Shown here: positions 7,162 through 16,307 of the stretch, piece after piece | How positions within the stretch are numbered: the first letter of the stretch is position 1 | Layout of the letters: each line of letters opens with the position of its first letter | Assembly (NCBI RefSeq): GCF_025399895.1 | Contig: NZ_JAODUA010000013.1 | Coordinates: 173,886-237,885, forward strand | Length of the DNA stretch: 64,000 nt | Source of the DNA: Streptomyces sp. ASQP_92 | GTDB lineage: Bacteria; Actinomycetota; Actinomycetes; Streptomycetales; Streptomycetaceae | Reading direction: 5' to 3' | Program-made: the position numbers and the translations under genes | Notes under the pieces: model-generated | What the model saw: only the letters and a program-made list of their open reading frames with translations | Databases searched by the model: none | What the model was told of the DNA's origin: nothing

Positions 7162-7864
7162 GCTGTGGGGCCCCGGGCGGCAGCAGGGCGAGGTCGAGGC
7201 CCGCCACGAGCCGTGCCCGCAGGGTCTCGTCGGCGGCGAGCAGCTCGGCCACCCGGCGTCCCGCATCGGCGGGCGCCGCGCCGTCGGCCAGGACCAGGGC
7301 GAGCGTGCCGTCCGCGCTGCCGGGGCCGAGATGGGCGCGGACCACGGCGGGTACGGCCGCCACCGCCGAGCGCACCGCCTCGATCACCAAGGGGTCCCGG
7401 AGCGGGTCCGCGCTGTCGCGTCCCTCCGCGAGGGCGAGCAGGGCCGCACCCCTCAGTTCGTACGCCACCGGGCCCGCGAGGTCGATGACCACGGTGTCCG
7501 CCTTCTCGTGGACGGCGGCCGCGAGCGCCTGGTGCAGCGGTACGGCGACCGGCCGGGCCTCGGGGTCCCACAGCGCCAGCGCCTCGATCGAGGTGAACGC
7601 GGGCAGGGCCGTGCGGTCGCCCGCCTTCAGGGTGGGGACCGCCATGTCGCTGGTCTTCTCGCGCTTCAGACCGTTCTCGTCGATCTCGCTCTCGCCGAGC
7701 ATCGCCACCACGGGCACGAGCAGCCGGGCCGTGCGCAGGGCGGCGAGCACCCGCGGCTCGGCCGATCGGTCCTTCGCCCAGGCGGCCAGCGCCTCGGTCA
7801 GTTCGGGGGCGGCAGTGCCGTCGTCGTCGGAGAAGCCGGAATCCGGAATGTTCTTGAGCGCCAC
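7136..7864 (-). CDS. SseB N-terminal domain family protein
   Basis: Protein of 242 aa with an SseB-like N-terminal domain at about residues 20-115 (LTEALAAWAKDRSAEPRVLAAL, LLVPVVAMLGE, AFTSIEALALWDPEARPVA). The second half may be an SseB C-terminal-like domain. No catalytic motif or signal peptide is visible. It starts with GTG (VALKNIPDSGF). The family is common in actinomycetes and its role is unknown; the enterobacterial enhanced-serine-sensitivity name does not carry a mechanism over to this protein. Confidence 0.75.
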   Translation of the reverse strand: MALKNIPDSGFSDDDGTAAPELTEALAAWAKDRSAEPRVLAALRTARLLVPVVAMLGESEIDENGLKREKTSDMAVPTLKAGDRTALPAFTSIEALALWDPEARPVAVPLHQALAAAVHEKADTVVIDLAGPVAYELRGAALLALAEGRDSADPLRDPLVIEAVRSAVAAVPAVVRAHLGPGSADGTLALVLADGAAPADAGRRVAELLAADETLRARLVAGLDLALLPPGAPQPNEPLFTR

Positions 7865-7913
7865 GTCACGAGCCTAACCGGGCCCTTTCGCGGCCCCGCC
7901 GCGGCCCGTCGGC

Positions 7914-9257
7914 TCAGAGCCATTCGCGCGGGGTCCTGACCCGGGTGGAGCGCCAGAGCGCCACCCCGGCGCCGAGCAGCAGGACGCCGCCGCCCGCCGA
8001 GAGAGGGGCCAGCCAGTCCGCCGGGTCGTCGGAGGCGACGGGCGCGTCCGGGCCGCCCCCGAAGTACGTCGTGCCGTACGCCGCCGACTCCGGGCGCAGC
8101 CCCGCGGGCTTCAGCTTCGCGGCGGCGGTGAGGGCGGCGGCCGGGTCGATCATCCCGTAGCCGCGGGCGTCGTCGCGGCCGCCCTCGGGGGCGTTGCGGG
8201 CGGTGTCCTCGAGGAGCTGCTTGATCTGGGCCGGGGTGAGGCCGGGGTGGGCGGCGCGGATCAGGGCGACGGCGCCGGAGACGAACGCGGAGGCGGCGCT
8301 GGTGCCCCAGCCCTCGTAGTACTTGCGGTCCGGGTCGGCTATGACGACGTCCACGCCGGGGGCGCTGACGGTGGCGTACCAGCGCCGGGTGGAGAACGAG
8401 GCGTGGGTGCCGTTCTTGTCGACGGCGGCCACCGCGATGACGCCGGGGTAGGCGGCCGGGTAGGAGATGTGGTCGCCCTGGTCGCCGCCGTTGCCCGCGG
8501 AGGCCACGACGACGGCGCCCTTGCCGAGCGCGTACTGGATCGCGGCGTCCTCGCCGGGCTCGGGGTGGGCGGACTCGCTGTCGTCGCCGAGCGAGAGGTT
8601 GATGACGTCGGCGCCGTTGTCGGCGGCCCAGCGGATGCCCGCGGCCAGGGCGCCGCCCTTGGTCTCGCGGGCCTGCTTGCGGGCCGGGTCGGTGGATTCC
8701 AGGATGACCCGGACCGGCAGGATCTTGGCGTCGGGGGCGATGCCGAGCACTCCCGCGCGGTTCCCGGCGCCATGGCCGTGGCCCGCCACGATGCCGGCCA
8801 TGGCGGTGCCGTGCCGGGCCCAGTCGCGGCTGCCCTGCCCGGCCCCGAACCCGATGAGGTCGTTGCCGGGCAGCACCTGCCCGGCGAGGTCGGGGTGGCT
8901 TCCGTCGACCCCGGTGTCCAGGACCGCGACGGTCACACCCCCGCCCCTGGTCGTACGCCACGCCTGCTCGGTGTGCATGGCGCCCAGCTCCCACTGCCGG
9001 TCCCGGATGCCGTCGGCGCGGGCCGGCGCGGCGGACAGGAGCAGGGTGAGCACGGCGACGGAGACGAGGGCGGCGGCGCGGCGCGGGCGGGGGCCGGGGA
9101 GGGCGGCACCGGTCGGCGCGGTCGTGGTGGGCGCGGTCGCGGTGCCGGTGGGCCCGGTGCCGGTCGGCGCGGTCGTGGTGGGCGCGGTCGCGGTGCCGGT
9201 GGGCCCGGTGCCGGTCGGCGCGGTCGCGAGGGGCGCGGGCTCGGGCGGTCGGGTCAT
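7914..9257 (-). CDS. Mycosin-like membrane-anchored subtilisin protease
   Basis: Serine protease of the S8 family (447 aa), resembling type VII secretion mycosins. The triad is visible: D114 (VAVLDTGVDG), H149 (ARHGTAMAGIVAGHG) and S320 (GWGTSAASAFVSG). A signal-like segment (about residues 60-81) ends in APARADG, and a C-terminal helix (LSAGGGVLLLGAGVALW) with a basic tail would anchor it in the membrane, protease domain outside. Oddly, about 60 residues precede the signal; they contain two 17-residue Pro/Thr repeats coded by a 51-bp DNA repeat. The ATG overlaps the TGA of the gene before it (ATGA), which supports this start. No other ESX genes lie in the window. Confidence 0.88.
   Translation of the reverse strand: MTRPPEPAPLATAPTGTGPTGTATAPTTTAPTGTGPTGTATAPTTTAPTGAALPGPRPRRAAALVSVAVLTLLLSAAPARADGIRDRQWELGAMHTEQAWRTTRGGGVTVAVLDTGVDGSHPDLAGQVLPGNDLIGFGAGQGSRDWARHGTAMAGIVAGHGHGAGNRAGVLGIAPDAKILPVRVILESTDPARKQARETKGGALAAGIRWAADNGADVINLSLGDDSESAHPEPGEDAAIQYALGKGAVVVASAGNGGDQGDHISYPAAYPGVIAVAAVDKNGTHASFSTRRWYATVSAPGVDVVIADPDRKYYEGWGTSAASAFVSGAVALIRAAHPGLTPAQIKQLLEDTARNAPEGGRDDARGYGMIDPAAALTAAAKLKPAGLRPESAAYGTTYFGGGPDAPVASDDPADWLAPLSAGGGVLLLGAGVALWRSTRVRTPREWL
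9109..9230. repeat. 51-bp tandem repeat in the mycosin N-terminus
   Basis: Two full copies of a 51-bp unit (starting at 9109 and 9160) and a partial third (from 9211), near-identical at base level. Each unit codes 17 residues rich in Pro, Thr, Gly and Ala. Because 51 is a multiple of 3, copy number can change without a frameshift. Confidence 0.85.
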
Positions 9258-10309
9258 GGGGCGGGCTCCGGGCTTGCGGCGGCCTTTTTGCGCAGGCCGC
9301 GTTCGACGTTGTCGGCGATGCCCTTGGCGTCGTGGCCGAGGCCCGACTCCGCGACGGGTCCGCTCGCACCGCCGGCCGTGGCCTGCTCGGCGGACTGGGG
9401 GGCGGCGAACGGGCGGCCGTCGGCGAAGCCGGAGGTGGCGGTCACCACCACGGGGGCGTCGGTGAGGACCCGCACCGTCCAGCTCGCCCGCTGTTTGTCG
9501 CCGAACGCGGCGGCTTCGGTGCCCTTGACTGGGTAGGCCCGCGGCATCAGATCGGAGCGGGCGCCCAGCTTCTCGGTGCTGAACCGGTTCGCCAGGGCGG
9601 CCATCGCGGCGGGTTCGGCACGGGTGAAGACCAGGCCGACGGTGGTCACGCCGCTGTGCGTGGCGTCGGTGTAGGTGGCGCGCACCATGCGGGCGCAGCC
9701 GACCGGTTCGAGCACCTTCAGCAACAGGGGGTCGAGCGCCTCCGCGCAGCCGCTGTCCGGCGCGACCCCGACGCGGGTCCACTCGCGGTCGGCGCCCCCG
9801 GGGCCCGCGCCGGTGCCCCGGATGGTGCGCGGGAAGAGGGTATCCACGGGCACGCTGTGCCACAGGTCACGGGCGGCCGTGTAGGTGCTGGTGGCGGTGG
9901 GCCCGTCGGAGTCCTGGTCGAGCCAGGTGCCCGCGGCGGCCCCGCCGATCAGGCCGGTGCCGAGCACCACGCAGATCATCGCGGCCGCCACGCGTCCGGG
10001 CCGGCGCGCGGGCACCGGCCGCAGCGGGCCCGGCTCGTCGGACAGCGGCTCCGGGGGAAGCAGGGGCCTCGGCGGAGCGAGGGGTGGCGGGGGTATCGCG
10101 GGAGGGCGCGGGGCCGAAGGCGTGGGCGATATGGGGGTGTTCGGCAGGACCGGTCCCGGATCGATGAGGTCGAGGGCGGAGCGGAGGCGGTCCGCCGCCT
10201 CGTCGGACGACGGCGCGGGGGCGCCCGCGGCGGGGGGCTCGAAGGGCGGGGATTCCGGTGCGGGCGGCGGCAGTTGAGGGGAGCTCGGGGGTCGTGCGTC
10301 GGTGGTCAT
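9254..10309 (-). CDS. Proline-rich single-pass membrane protein, mycosin operon
   Basis: Protein of 351 aa, not recognised. The first ~125 residues are cytoplasmic and Pro/Ser/Ala-rich, then a run of arginines and one transmembrane helix (VAAAMICVVLGTGLIGGAAAG) at about 130-150. An external domain of ~195 residues follows, with no known motif that I can name. Two cysteines of this domain (SGCAEAL and GCARMV) could form a disulfide. It overlaps the mycosin gene by 4 bp, so the two are co-translated and probably act together at the membrane; the protease may process or partner it. This is inference from the operon only. Confidence 0.75.
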   Translation of the reverse strand: MTTDARPPSSPQLPPPAPESPPFEPPAAGAPAPSSDEAADRLRSALDLIDPGPVLPNTPISPTPSAPRPPAIPPPPLAPPRPLLPPEPLSDEPGPLRPVPARRPGRVAAAMICVVLGTGLIGGAAAGTWLDQDSDGPTATSTYTAARDLWHSVPVDTLFPRTIRGTGAGPGGADREWTRVGVAPDSGCAEALDPLLLKVLEPVGCARMVRATYTDATHSGVTTVGLVFTRAEPAAMAALANRFSTEKLGARSDLMPRAYPVKGTEAAAFGDKQRASWTVRVLTDAPVVVTATSGFADGRPFAAPQSAEQATAGGASGPVAESGLGHDAKGIADNVERGLRKKAAASPEPAP

Positions 10310-10503
10310 CCGCCCCCCTCGTGCCCCTCTTGCCGTCCAGCTCAGCCCGTTACCGCCAGGGCGTCACTCTACGGGCTGCTCCCGGGCGAACGCAGACCGG
10401 CCGGGATCCGCATCCGTACCGGTCCCGGCCGCCCGCCACCGCTTCCCACATCCACCCCCGCCCTCCCCTACCTTGTGGTAACCCGTTCTGGCAGGCTTCC
10501 GCC

Positions 10504-11706
10504 ATGACACCCCGCGCCGCTGACCGCGCCCGGTACGACCGGGCGACCGCTCATCTCGATGCGCCCGTGGCCATCGTCGACCTGGAGGCGTTCGACGCCA
10601 ACGCGGACGACCTGGTCCGCCGGGCGGCGGGCAAGCCGATCCGGGTGGCCAGCAAGTCGGTGCGGTGCCGGGCTCTGCTGGAGCGGGTGCTGGCCCGGCC
10701 CGGGTTCGCCGGGATCATGTCGTTCACGCTCGCCGAGTCGCTGTGGCTGGCGCGGGCCGGGTTCGAGGACGTGCTGCTCGCCTATCCGTCCGCCGACCGG
10801 GCCCACTTCGCCGAACTGACCTCGGACCCCAAGCTGGCCGGGGCCGTCACCGTGATGGTGGACGATCCCGCGCAGCTCGACCTCGTGGACCGGGCGCGCG
10901 AGCGCGAGGGCCTGGAGGTGCGGGTCTGTCTGGAGCTGGACACCTCGCTCCAGTTGTTCGGCGGCCGGGTGCGCGTCGGGGCCCGCCGCTCCCCCCTGCG
11001 CACTCCGGCCCAACTCGCGGACCTGGCCCGCTCGGTGGCCCGTCGGCCCGGGTTCCGGCTGGTGGGTCTGATGGCGTACGAGGGTCACGTCGCCGGGGTC
11101 GGGGACGCGGTGGCGGGCAGTCCGCTGCGCTCGCGGGCGATCCGTCTGATGCAGGCCGCGGCGCGCAAGGAGCTGGCGGCGCGGCGCGCGGAGGTGGTGC
11201 GTGCGGTGCGGGCGGTCGTGCCGGACCTGGAGTTCGTCAACGGCGGTGGCACGGGCAGTGTGCAGCACACCGCGGCCGAGGCGGCGGTGACCGAGATCGC
11301 GGCGGGTTCGGGGCTGTATGTGCCGCGCCTCTTCGACAACTACACGTCGTTCAGCGGGCGTCCGGCCGCGCTGTTCGCCCAGCCGGTGGTGCGCCGGCCG
11401 GGCGTCGGCGTCGTCACGGTGCTGGGCGGGGGCTATCCCGCGTCGGGTGCGCCGGGCGCGGACCGGCTGCCGGTGCCGTATCTGCCGGAGGGACTGCGCT
11501 ATGACGCGCAGGAGGGCGCGGGCGAGGTGCAGACCCCGCTGCTCGGGTCCGCCGCCGACGACCTGCTGATCGGCGACAAGGTGTGGTTCCGGCACGCCAA
11601 GGCGGGCGAACTGTGCGAGCGTTTCGAGGAGTTGAGCCTCGTCGAGGGTGACCGGGTGACGGCGACCGTACCGACGTACCGGGGCGAGGGCCGCACCTTC
11701 CTGTAG
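10504..11706 (+). CDS. PLP-dependent amino acid deaminase/aldolase (alanine racemase N-terminal fold)
   Basis: Fold-III PLP enzyme of 400 aa, related to D-threonine aldolase and alanine racemase. The N-terminal barrel carries the PLP lysine in IRVASKSVRC (about K47) after PVAIVDLEAFDANADDL. The C-terminal D-serine dehydratase-like beta domain includes LIGDKVWFRHAKAGELCERF, with a likely metal-binding His/Cys pair. Substrate cannot be fixed from sequence: D-threonine or a related beta-hydroxy amino acid is plausible. It starts at ATG (MTPRAADRARYD) with only a weak ribosome site. It stands alone on the plus strand between two minus-strand groups. Confidence 0.8.
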   Translation: MTPRAADRARYDRATAHLDAPVAIVDLEAFDANADDLVRRAAGKPIRVASKSVRCRALLERVLARPGFAGIMSFTLAESLWLARAGFEDVLLAYPSADRAHFAELTSDPKLAGAVTVMVDDPAQLDLVDRAREREGLEVRVCLELDTSLQLFGGRVRVGARRSPLRTPAQLADLARSVARRPGFRLVGLMAYEGHVAGVGDAVAGSPLRSRAIRLMQAAARKELAARRAEVVRAVRAVVPDLEFVNGGGTGSVQHTAAEAAVTEIAAGSGLYVPRLFDNYTSFSGRPAALFAQPVVRRPGVGVVTVLGGGYPASGAPGADRLPVPYLPEGLRYDAQEGAGEVQTPLLGSAADDLLIGDKVWFRHAKAGELCERFEELSLVEGDRVTATVPTYRGEGRTFL

Positions 11707-11763
11707 GCCGCGCGGTCGCCTCGTGCCACGGGACCCGGCCGCACCTTCCTGGGGCCCGGCCGG

Positions 11764-12681
11764 TCACAGGGACGGCGGGGGCAGGCTGGTGCCGACTCCG
11801 CCGTTCGTTCCGCCACCGCCGATCGGCGCGATGCCGCGGGTGATGGTGTCCATCAGGGCGAGCGGCGGCCCGCCGGGGCCCGCGTCGAAGGCGAACCGCG
11901 CGATGACCATCGCCTCGCTGCCCACCGTGGAGGGAAAGGCGAGCGACTCGACGTAACCGCCGGGCCCCGAGCCGGTCTTGACCTGCCAGCGCACCAGGTA
12001 TCCGGTGCGGCCGTCCACCGCCACCGGGCCGGACTTCACCTCGTGATGCGCGGTGATGCCGTTGTAGAGGCGGGTGCCCACGGCGTCGTGGTCGTAGGCG
12101 TCGTCGGCGGCGTCCGCGATGTCGTTCTTGGCGACGGCTTCGGCGGTCTTGAGGTCGGTCGCGGTGGCCGTCGACGTGGTGGCCTTGCCGTGGTGGCAGA
12201 AGCCCGAGCCGCCGGGGCAGTCATAGGTGTCCTTCGTCGCCATGGTGACGAGGCCGCCCACCATGTCGTCGGACCTCTCCCAGCCGTCCGGGATGGGCAG
12301 GGTGATGCCGTTGAGCTGGTCGACCAGCGTGTGCGGATCACCCGAGGGAGCCGAACTCGCGGATGTAGAGGGCGAGTTGACGACCACTGGCGCGGTCGCG
12401 CTCCTGGTCGTGCCGGTGGTGCCCGGCTCGTCGTCCGTGTCGCCGAGGAGCGCGAGCCCGGTGGCGACCGCGGCCACCAGGACCGCGGCGGCCACGCCGG
12501 CCGCCACCAGCGGGCGGCGTCGTCGCGCCGCGGGCGCGGTCACCGCCGTGACCGGCTGCCCGAGCCCGAAGGCCTGACCGGCCGCCCGGGTGTGGGCGCT
12601 CCAGGCGGCGCCGTCCCACCAGCGTTCGGTGCCGGGCGCGCCCGGATCCGGGTACCAGCCGGGCGGGGTCGTCATGCTCAT
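11764..12681 (-). CDS. DUF2510-type membrane protein
   Basis: Protein of 305 aa of unknown function. The N-terminus PPGWYPDPGAPGTERWWDGAAW is the short DUF2510 motif, which lies on the cytoplasmic side of many actinobacterial membrane proteins. One transmembrane helix follows at about 60-80 (RRRPLVAAGVAAAVLVAAVATGL). The rest is external, with a Thr/Ser-rich linker and a ~190-residue domain that holds a Cys pair (DCPGGSGFC). It starts ATG (MSMTTPPGW), with a second ATG two codons on. It follows the HAD phosphatase by 23 bp, so co-transcription is likely. Confidence 0.75.
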   Translation of the reverse strand: MSMTTPPGWYPDPGAPGTERWWDGAAWSAHTRAAGQAFGLGQPVTAVTAPAARRRRPLVAAGVAAAVLVAAVATGLALLGDTDDEPGTTGTTRSATAPVVVNSPSTSASSAPSGDPHTLVDQLNGITLPIPDGWERSDDMVGGLVTMATKDTYDCPGGSGFCHHGKATTSTATATDLKTAEAVAKNDIADAADDAYDHDAVGTRLYNGITAHHEVKSGPVAVDGRTGYLVRWQVKTGSGPGGYVESLAFPSTVGSEAMVIARFAFDAGPGGPPLALMDTITRGIAPIGGGGTNGGVGTSLPPPSL

Positions 12682-12704
12682 GGCCCACACCCTAGGACCC
12701 GTGC

Positions 12705-13988
<1,284 letters not shown>

Positions 13989-14037
13989 GCTGGAGGACTC
14001 CTGTCGTCGGTGGATCATCGCGGACGGTAGACAGGAC

Positions 14038-14063
14038 AGCCGGGCGTCGTGCGACGCCCGGCT
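14038..14063 (-). terminator. Terminator of the SDR-ALDH-glnA4 operon
   Basis: Perfect 12-bp inverted repeat (14038-14049 with 14052-14063) about 45 bp past the SDR stop codon on the minus strand. It ends the putative ethanolamine operon before the next gene. Confidence 0.65.
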
Positions 14064-14106
14064 GCCGGGTGGGTGACCCCCGGGTGAACAACGGGGGTGG
14101 AGGACT

Positions 14107-14922
14107 CTAGAGGGGGGTGACGTACGCCCCGGAGATGCCGCCGTCCACCAGGAAGTCGGTGGCGTTGATGAACGAGGAGTCGTCGCTGGCGAGGAAGGCG
14201 ACGGCGGCGGCGATCTCGTCGGCCTCGGCGAACCGGCCCGCCGGAATGTGCACGAGGCGGCGCGCCGCGCGCTCCGGGTCCTTGGCGAACAGCTCCTGGA
14301 GCAGCGGGGTGTTGACCGGGCCCGGGCACAGCGCGTTGACGCGGATGCCCTCGCGGGCGAACTGCACACCGAGCTCGCGGGACATGGCGAGCACGCCGCC
14401 CTTGGAGGCGGTGTAGGAGATCTGCGAGGTCGCCGCGCCCATGATGGCCACGAACGAGGCGGTGTTGATGATGGAGCCCCGGCCCTGGCGCTGCATGTAG
14501 GGCAGCGCGGCCTTGCAGCACAGATAGACGGAGGTGAGGTTGACCTCCTGGACGCGGCGCCAGGCGTCGAGCCCGGTGGTGAGGATGGAGTCGTCGTCGG
14601 GCGGCGAGATGCCCGCGTTGTTGAACGCGATGTCGACGCTGCCGTAGGTGTCGAAGGCCGTCTTGAAGAGGGCCTCGACCTGCTCCTGGTCGGTGACGTC
14701 GACCTGGACGAAGGTGCCGCCGACGGCTTCGGCCGCCGCCTTTCCGGCGCGTTCGTCGATGTCGCCGCACACCACGTTCGCGCCTTCGGCGGCCAGGCGC
14801 CGGGCGGTGGCGAGGCCGATGCCGCTGCCGGCTCCGGTGATGACGGCGGTGCGGCCGACCAGGCGGCGGCAGACGGGGGTCTGGGGGGAGCCCCCCGAAG
14901 TCGTTGCGGTGTCGTCGGTCAT
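14107..14922 (-). CDS. SDR-family oxidoreductase
   Basis: Short-chain dehydrogenase (271 aa), an NAD(P)-dependent alcohol/carbonyl oxidoreductase. It shows the cofactor motif TGAGSGIG, the NNAG motif (AFNNAGI), the catalytic Ser region (SIINTASFVAIMG) and YTASKGG (Tyr-x-x-x-Lys), then the LCPGPVNTPLL loop. The 6-bp gap to the aldehyde dehydrogenase shows that they share a transcript with glnA4. In that context it is a good candidate for oxidising the terminal alcohol of gamma-glutamylethanolamide to the aldehyde; this is inference. A generic 3-oxoacyl-ACP reductase label would be less informative. Confidence 0.88.
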   Translation of the reverse strand: MTDDTATTSGGSPQTPVCRRLVGRTAVITGAGSGIGLATARRLAAEGANVVCGDIDERAGKAAAEAVGGTFVQVDVTDQEQVEALFKTAFDTYGSVDIAFNNAGISPPDDDSILTTGLDAWRRVQEVNLTSVYLCCKAALPYMQRQGRGSIINTASFVAIMGAATSQISYTASKGGVLAMSRELGVQFAREGIRVNALCPGPVNTPLLQELFAKDPERAARRLVHIPAGRFAEADEIAAAVAFLASDDSSFINATDFLVDGGISGAYVTPL

Positions 14923-14928
14923 GGGTGC

Positions 14929-16299
14929 TCAGGCCTCCGTGCTGATGAAGACGTTCTTGGTCTCGGTGAAAGCGGTGAGGGCGTCGGGGCCGAGCTCGCG
15001 GCCGAGGCCGGACTGCTTGTAGCCACCGAAGGGGGTCGAATAGCGCACGCTGGAATGGGAGTTGACGGAGAGGTTGCCCGCCTGCACGGCCCGCGAGACG
15101 CGCAGCGCGCGCCCCACGTCCCGGGTCCAGATCGACCCGGAGAGCCCGTAGTCGGTGGCGTTGGCGAGCCGTACCGCGTCCTGTTCGTCGTCGAAGGGCA
15201 GCACGACCGCGACCGGGCCGAAGACCTCCTCGACGGCGGCGGGCGCGTCCGGGTCGAGCCCGGTCAGGACGGTCGGCGGGAACCAGAACCCGGGCCCTTC
15301 GGGCGCGCTGCCGCGCACGCCCGGTGCGTCGTCGGCGACGTAGGAGCGCACGCGCTCCAGTTGGACGCGCGAGATGAGCGGGCCCATCTGCGTCTTCTCG
15401 TCGGACGGGTCGCCGACCACGATCCGCTCGATCGCGGGGCCGAGCAGCTCCATGAAGCGGTCGTACGCGGTGCGCTGGACCAGGATGCGGGTGCGGGCGC
15501 AGCAGTCCTGGCCGGAGTTGTCGAGGAAGGACATCGGGGTGGCCGCCGCAGCCGCCTCGATGTCGGCGTCCGCGAAGACGATGTTGGGGCTCTTGCCGCC
15601 GAGTTCGAGGGTGACCCGCTTCACGCGGTCCGCGCACGCGGCCATGATCTGCTTGCCGACGCGGGTCGAGCCGGTGAAGACGATCTTGGCGACGCCGGGG
15701 TGTTCCACGAGCGCGTTCCCCGCGATGTCGCCCGCCCCCGGCAGGACCTGGAACAGGCCCTCGGGGAGCCCCGCTTCCAGGGCGAGTTCGGCCAGGCGAA
15801 GGGCGGTGAGCGGGGTGGTCTCGGCGGGCTTGAGGATCACCGCGTTGCCGGCCGCGAGCGCCGGGGCGGTCGCCCAGGCGGCGATCGGCATCGGGAAGTT
15901 CCAGGGGGCGATGACGCCGATCACGCCGAGCGGTTCGAGCAGCGTGATGTCGAGGCCGCCCGCGACCGGAATCTGACGGCCGCTCAGCCGCTCCACTCCC
16001 CCGGCCGAGAAGTCCAGCAGATCGCGGACGTTGCCGGCCTCCCAGCGGGCGTTGCCGATGGTGTGGCCGGCCTCGCGCACCTCCAACTGGGCCAGTTCCT
16101 CGACGTGTTCGTCGACGAGGGCCGCGAAGCGGCGCAGCAGGCGGGCCCGGTCGGCGGGGGCCGCGGCGGCCCACCGGTGCTGGGCGGCCCGGGCCCGTAC
16201 GACCGCGGCGTCCACATCGGCCGGAGTGGCACCCGGGACGGTCGCGATCACCTCCTCGGTGGCCGGGTTGAGCACCCGAAGCTCGTATGCGGTGGACAC
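14929..16299 (-). CDS. NAD(P)-dependent aldehyde dehydrogenase
   Basis: Aldehyde dehydrogenase (456 aa). It shows the cofactor motif FTGSTRVGK, the catalytic Glu region (TLELGGKSPNIVF), the catalytic Cys in NSGQDCCARTRI, and EVFGPVAVVLPFD near the C-terminus. It starts with GTG (VSTAYELRV) 8 bp after glnA4, with GAGGA overlapping the glnA4 stop, so it is translated from the same message. In the module it would oxidise the gamma-glutamylated aldehyde made from ethanolamine to an acid (gamma-glutamylglycine). The assignment of substrate rests on the neighbour glnA4. Confidence 0.92.
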   Translation of the reverse strand: MSTAYELRVLNPATEEVIATVPGATPADVDAAVVRARAAQHRWAAAAPADRARLLRRFAALVDEHVEELAQLEVREAGHTIGNARWEAGNVRDLLDFSAGGVERLSGRQIPVAGGLDITLLEPLGVIGVIAPWNFPMPIAAWATAPALAAGNAVILKPAETTPLTALRLAELALEAGLPEGLFQVLPGAGDIAGNALVEHPGVAKIVFTGSTRVGKQIMAACADRVKRVTLELGGKSPNIVFADADIEAAAAATPMSFLDNSGQDCCARTRILVQRTAYDRFMELLGPAIERIVVGDPSDEKTQMGPLISRVQLERVRSYVADDAPGVRGSAPEGPGFWFPPTVLTGLDPDAPAAVEEVFGPVAVVLPFDDEQDAVRLANATDYGLSGSIWTRDVGRALRVSRAVQAGNLSVNSHSSVRYSTPFGGYKQSGLGRELGPDALTAFTETKNVFISTEA

Positions 16300-16307
16300 G
16301 TCGTTCC

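Noticed and set aside
9109..9230. CRISPR-like array
   Set aside because: Units are contiguous and in frame with no unique spacers and no cas genes; the same holds for the arrays at 18561, 38491 and 63881.
7914..10309. A type VII (ESX) secretion locus
   Set aside because: Only a mycosin-like protease and an unknown membrane protein are present; no EccB, EccC, EccD, EccE or WXG100 gene is visible.
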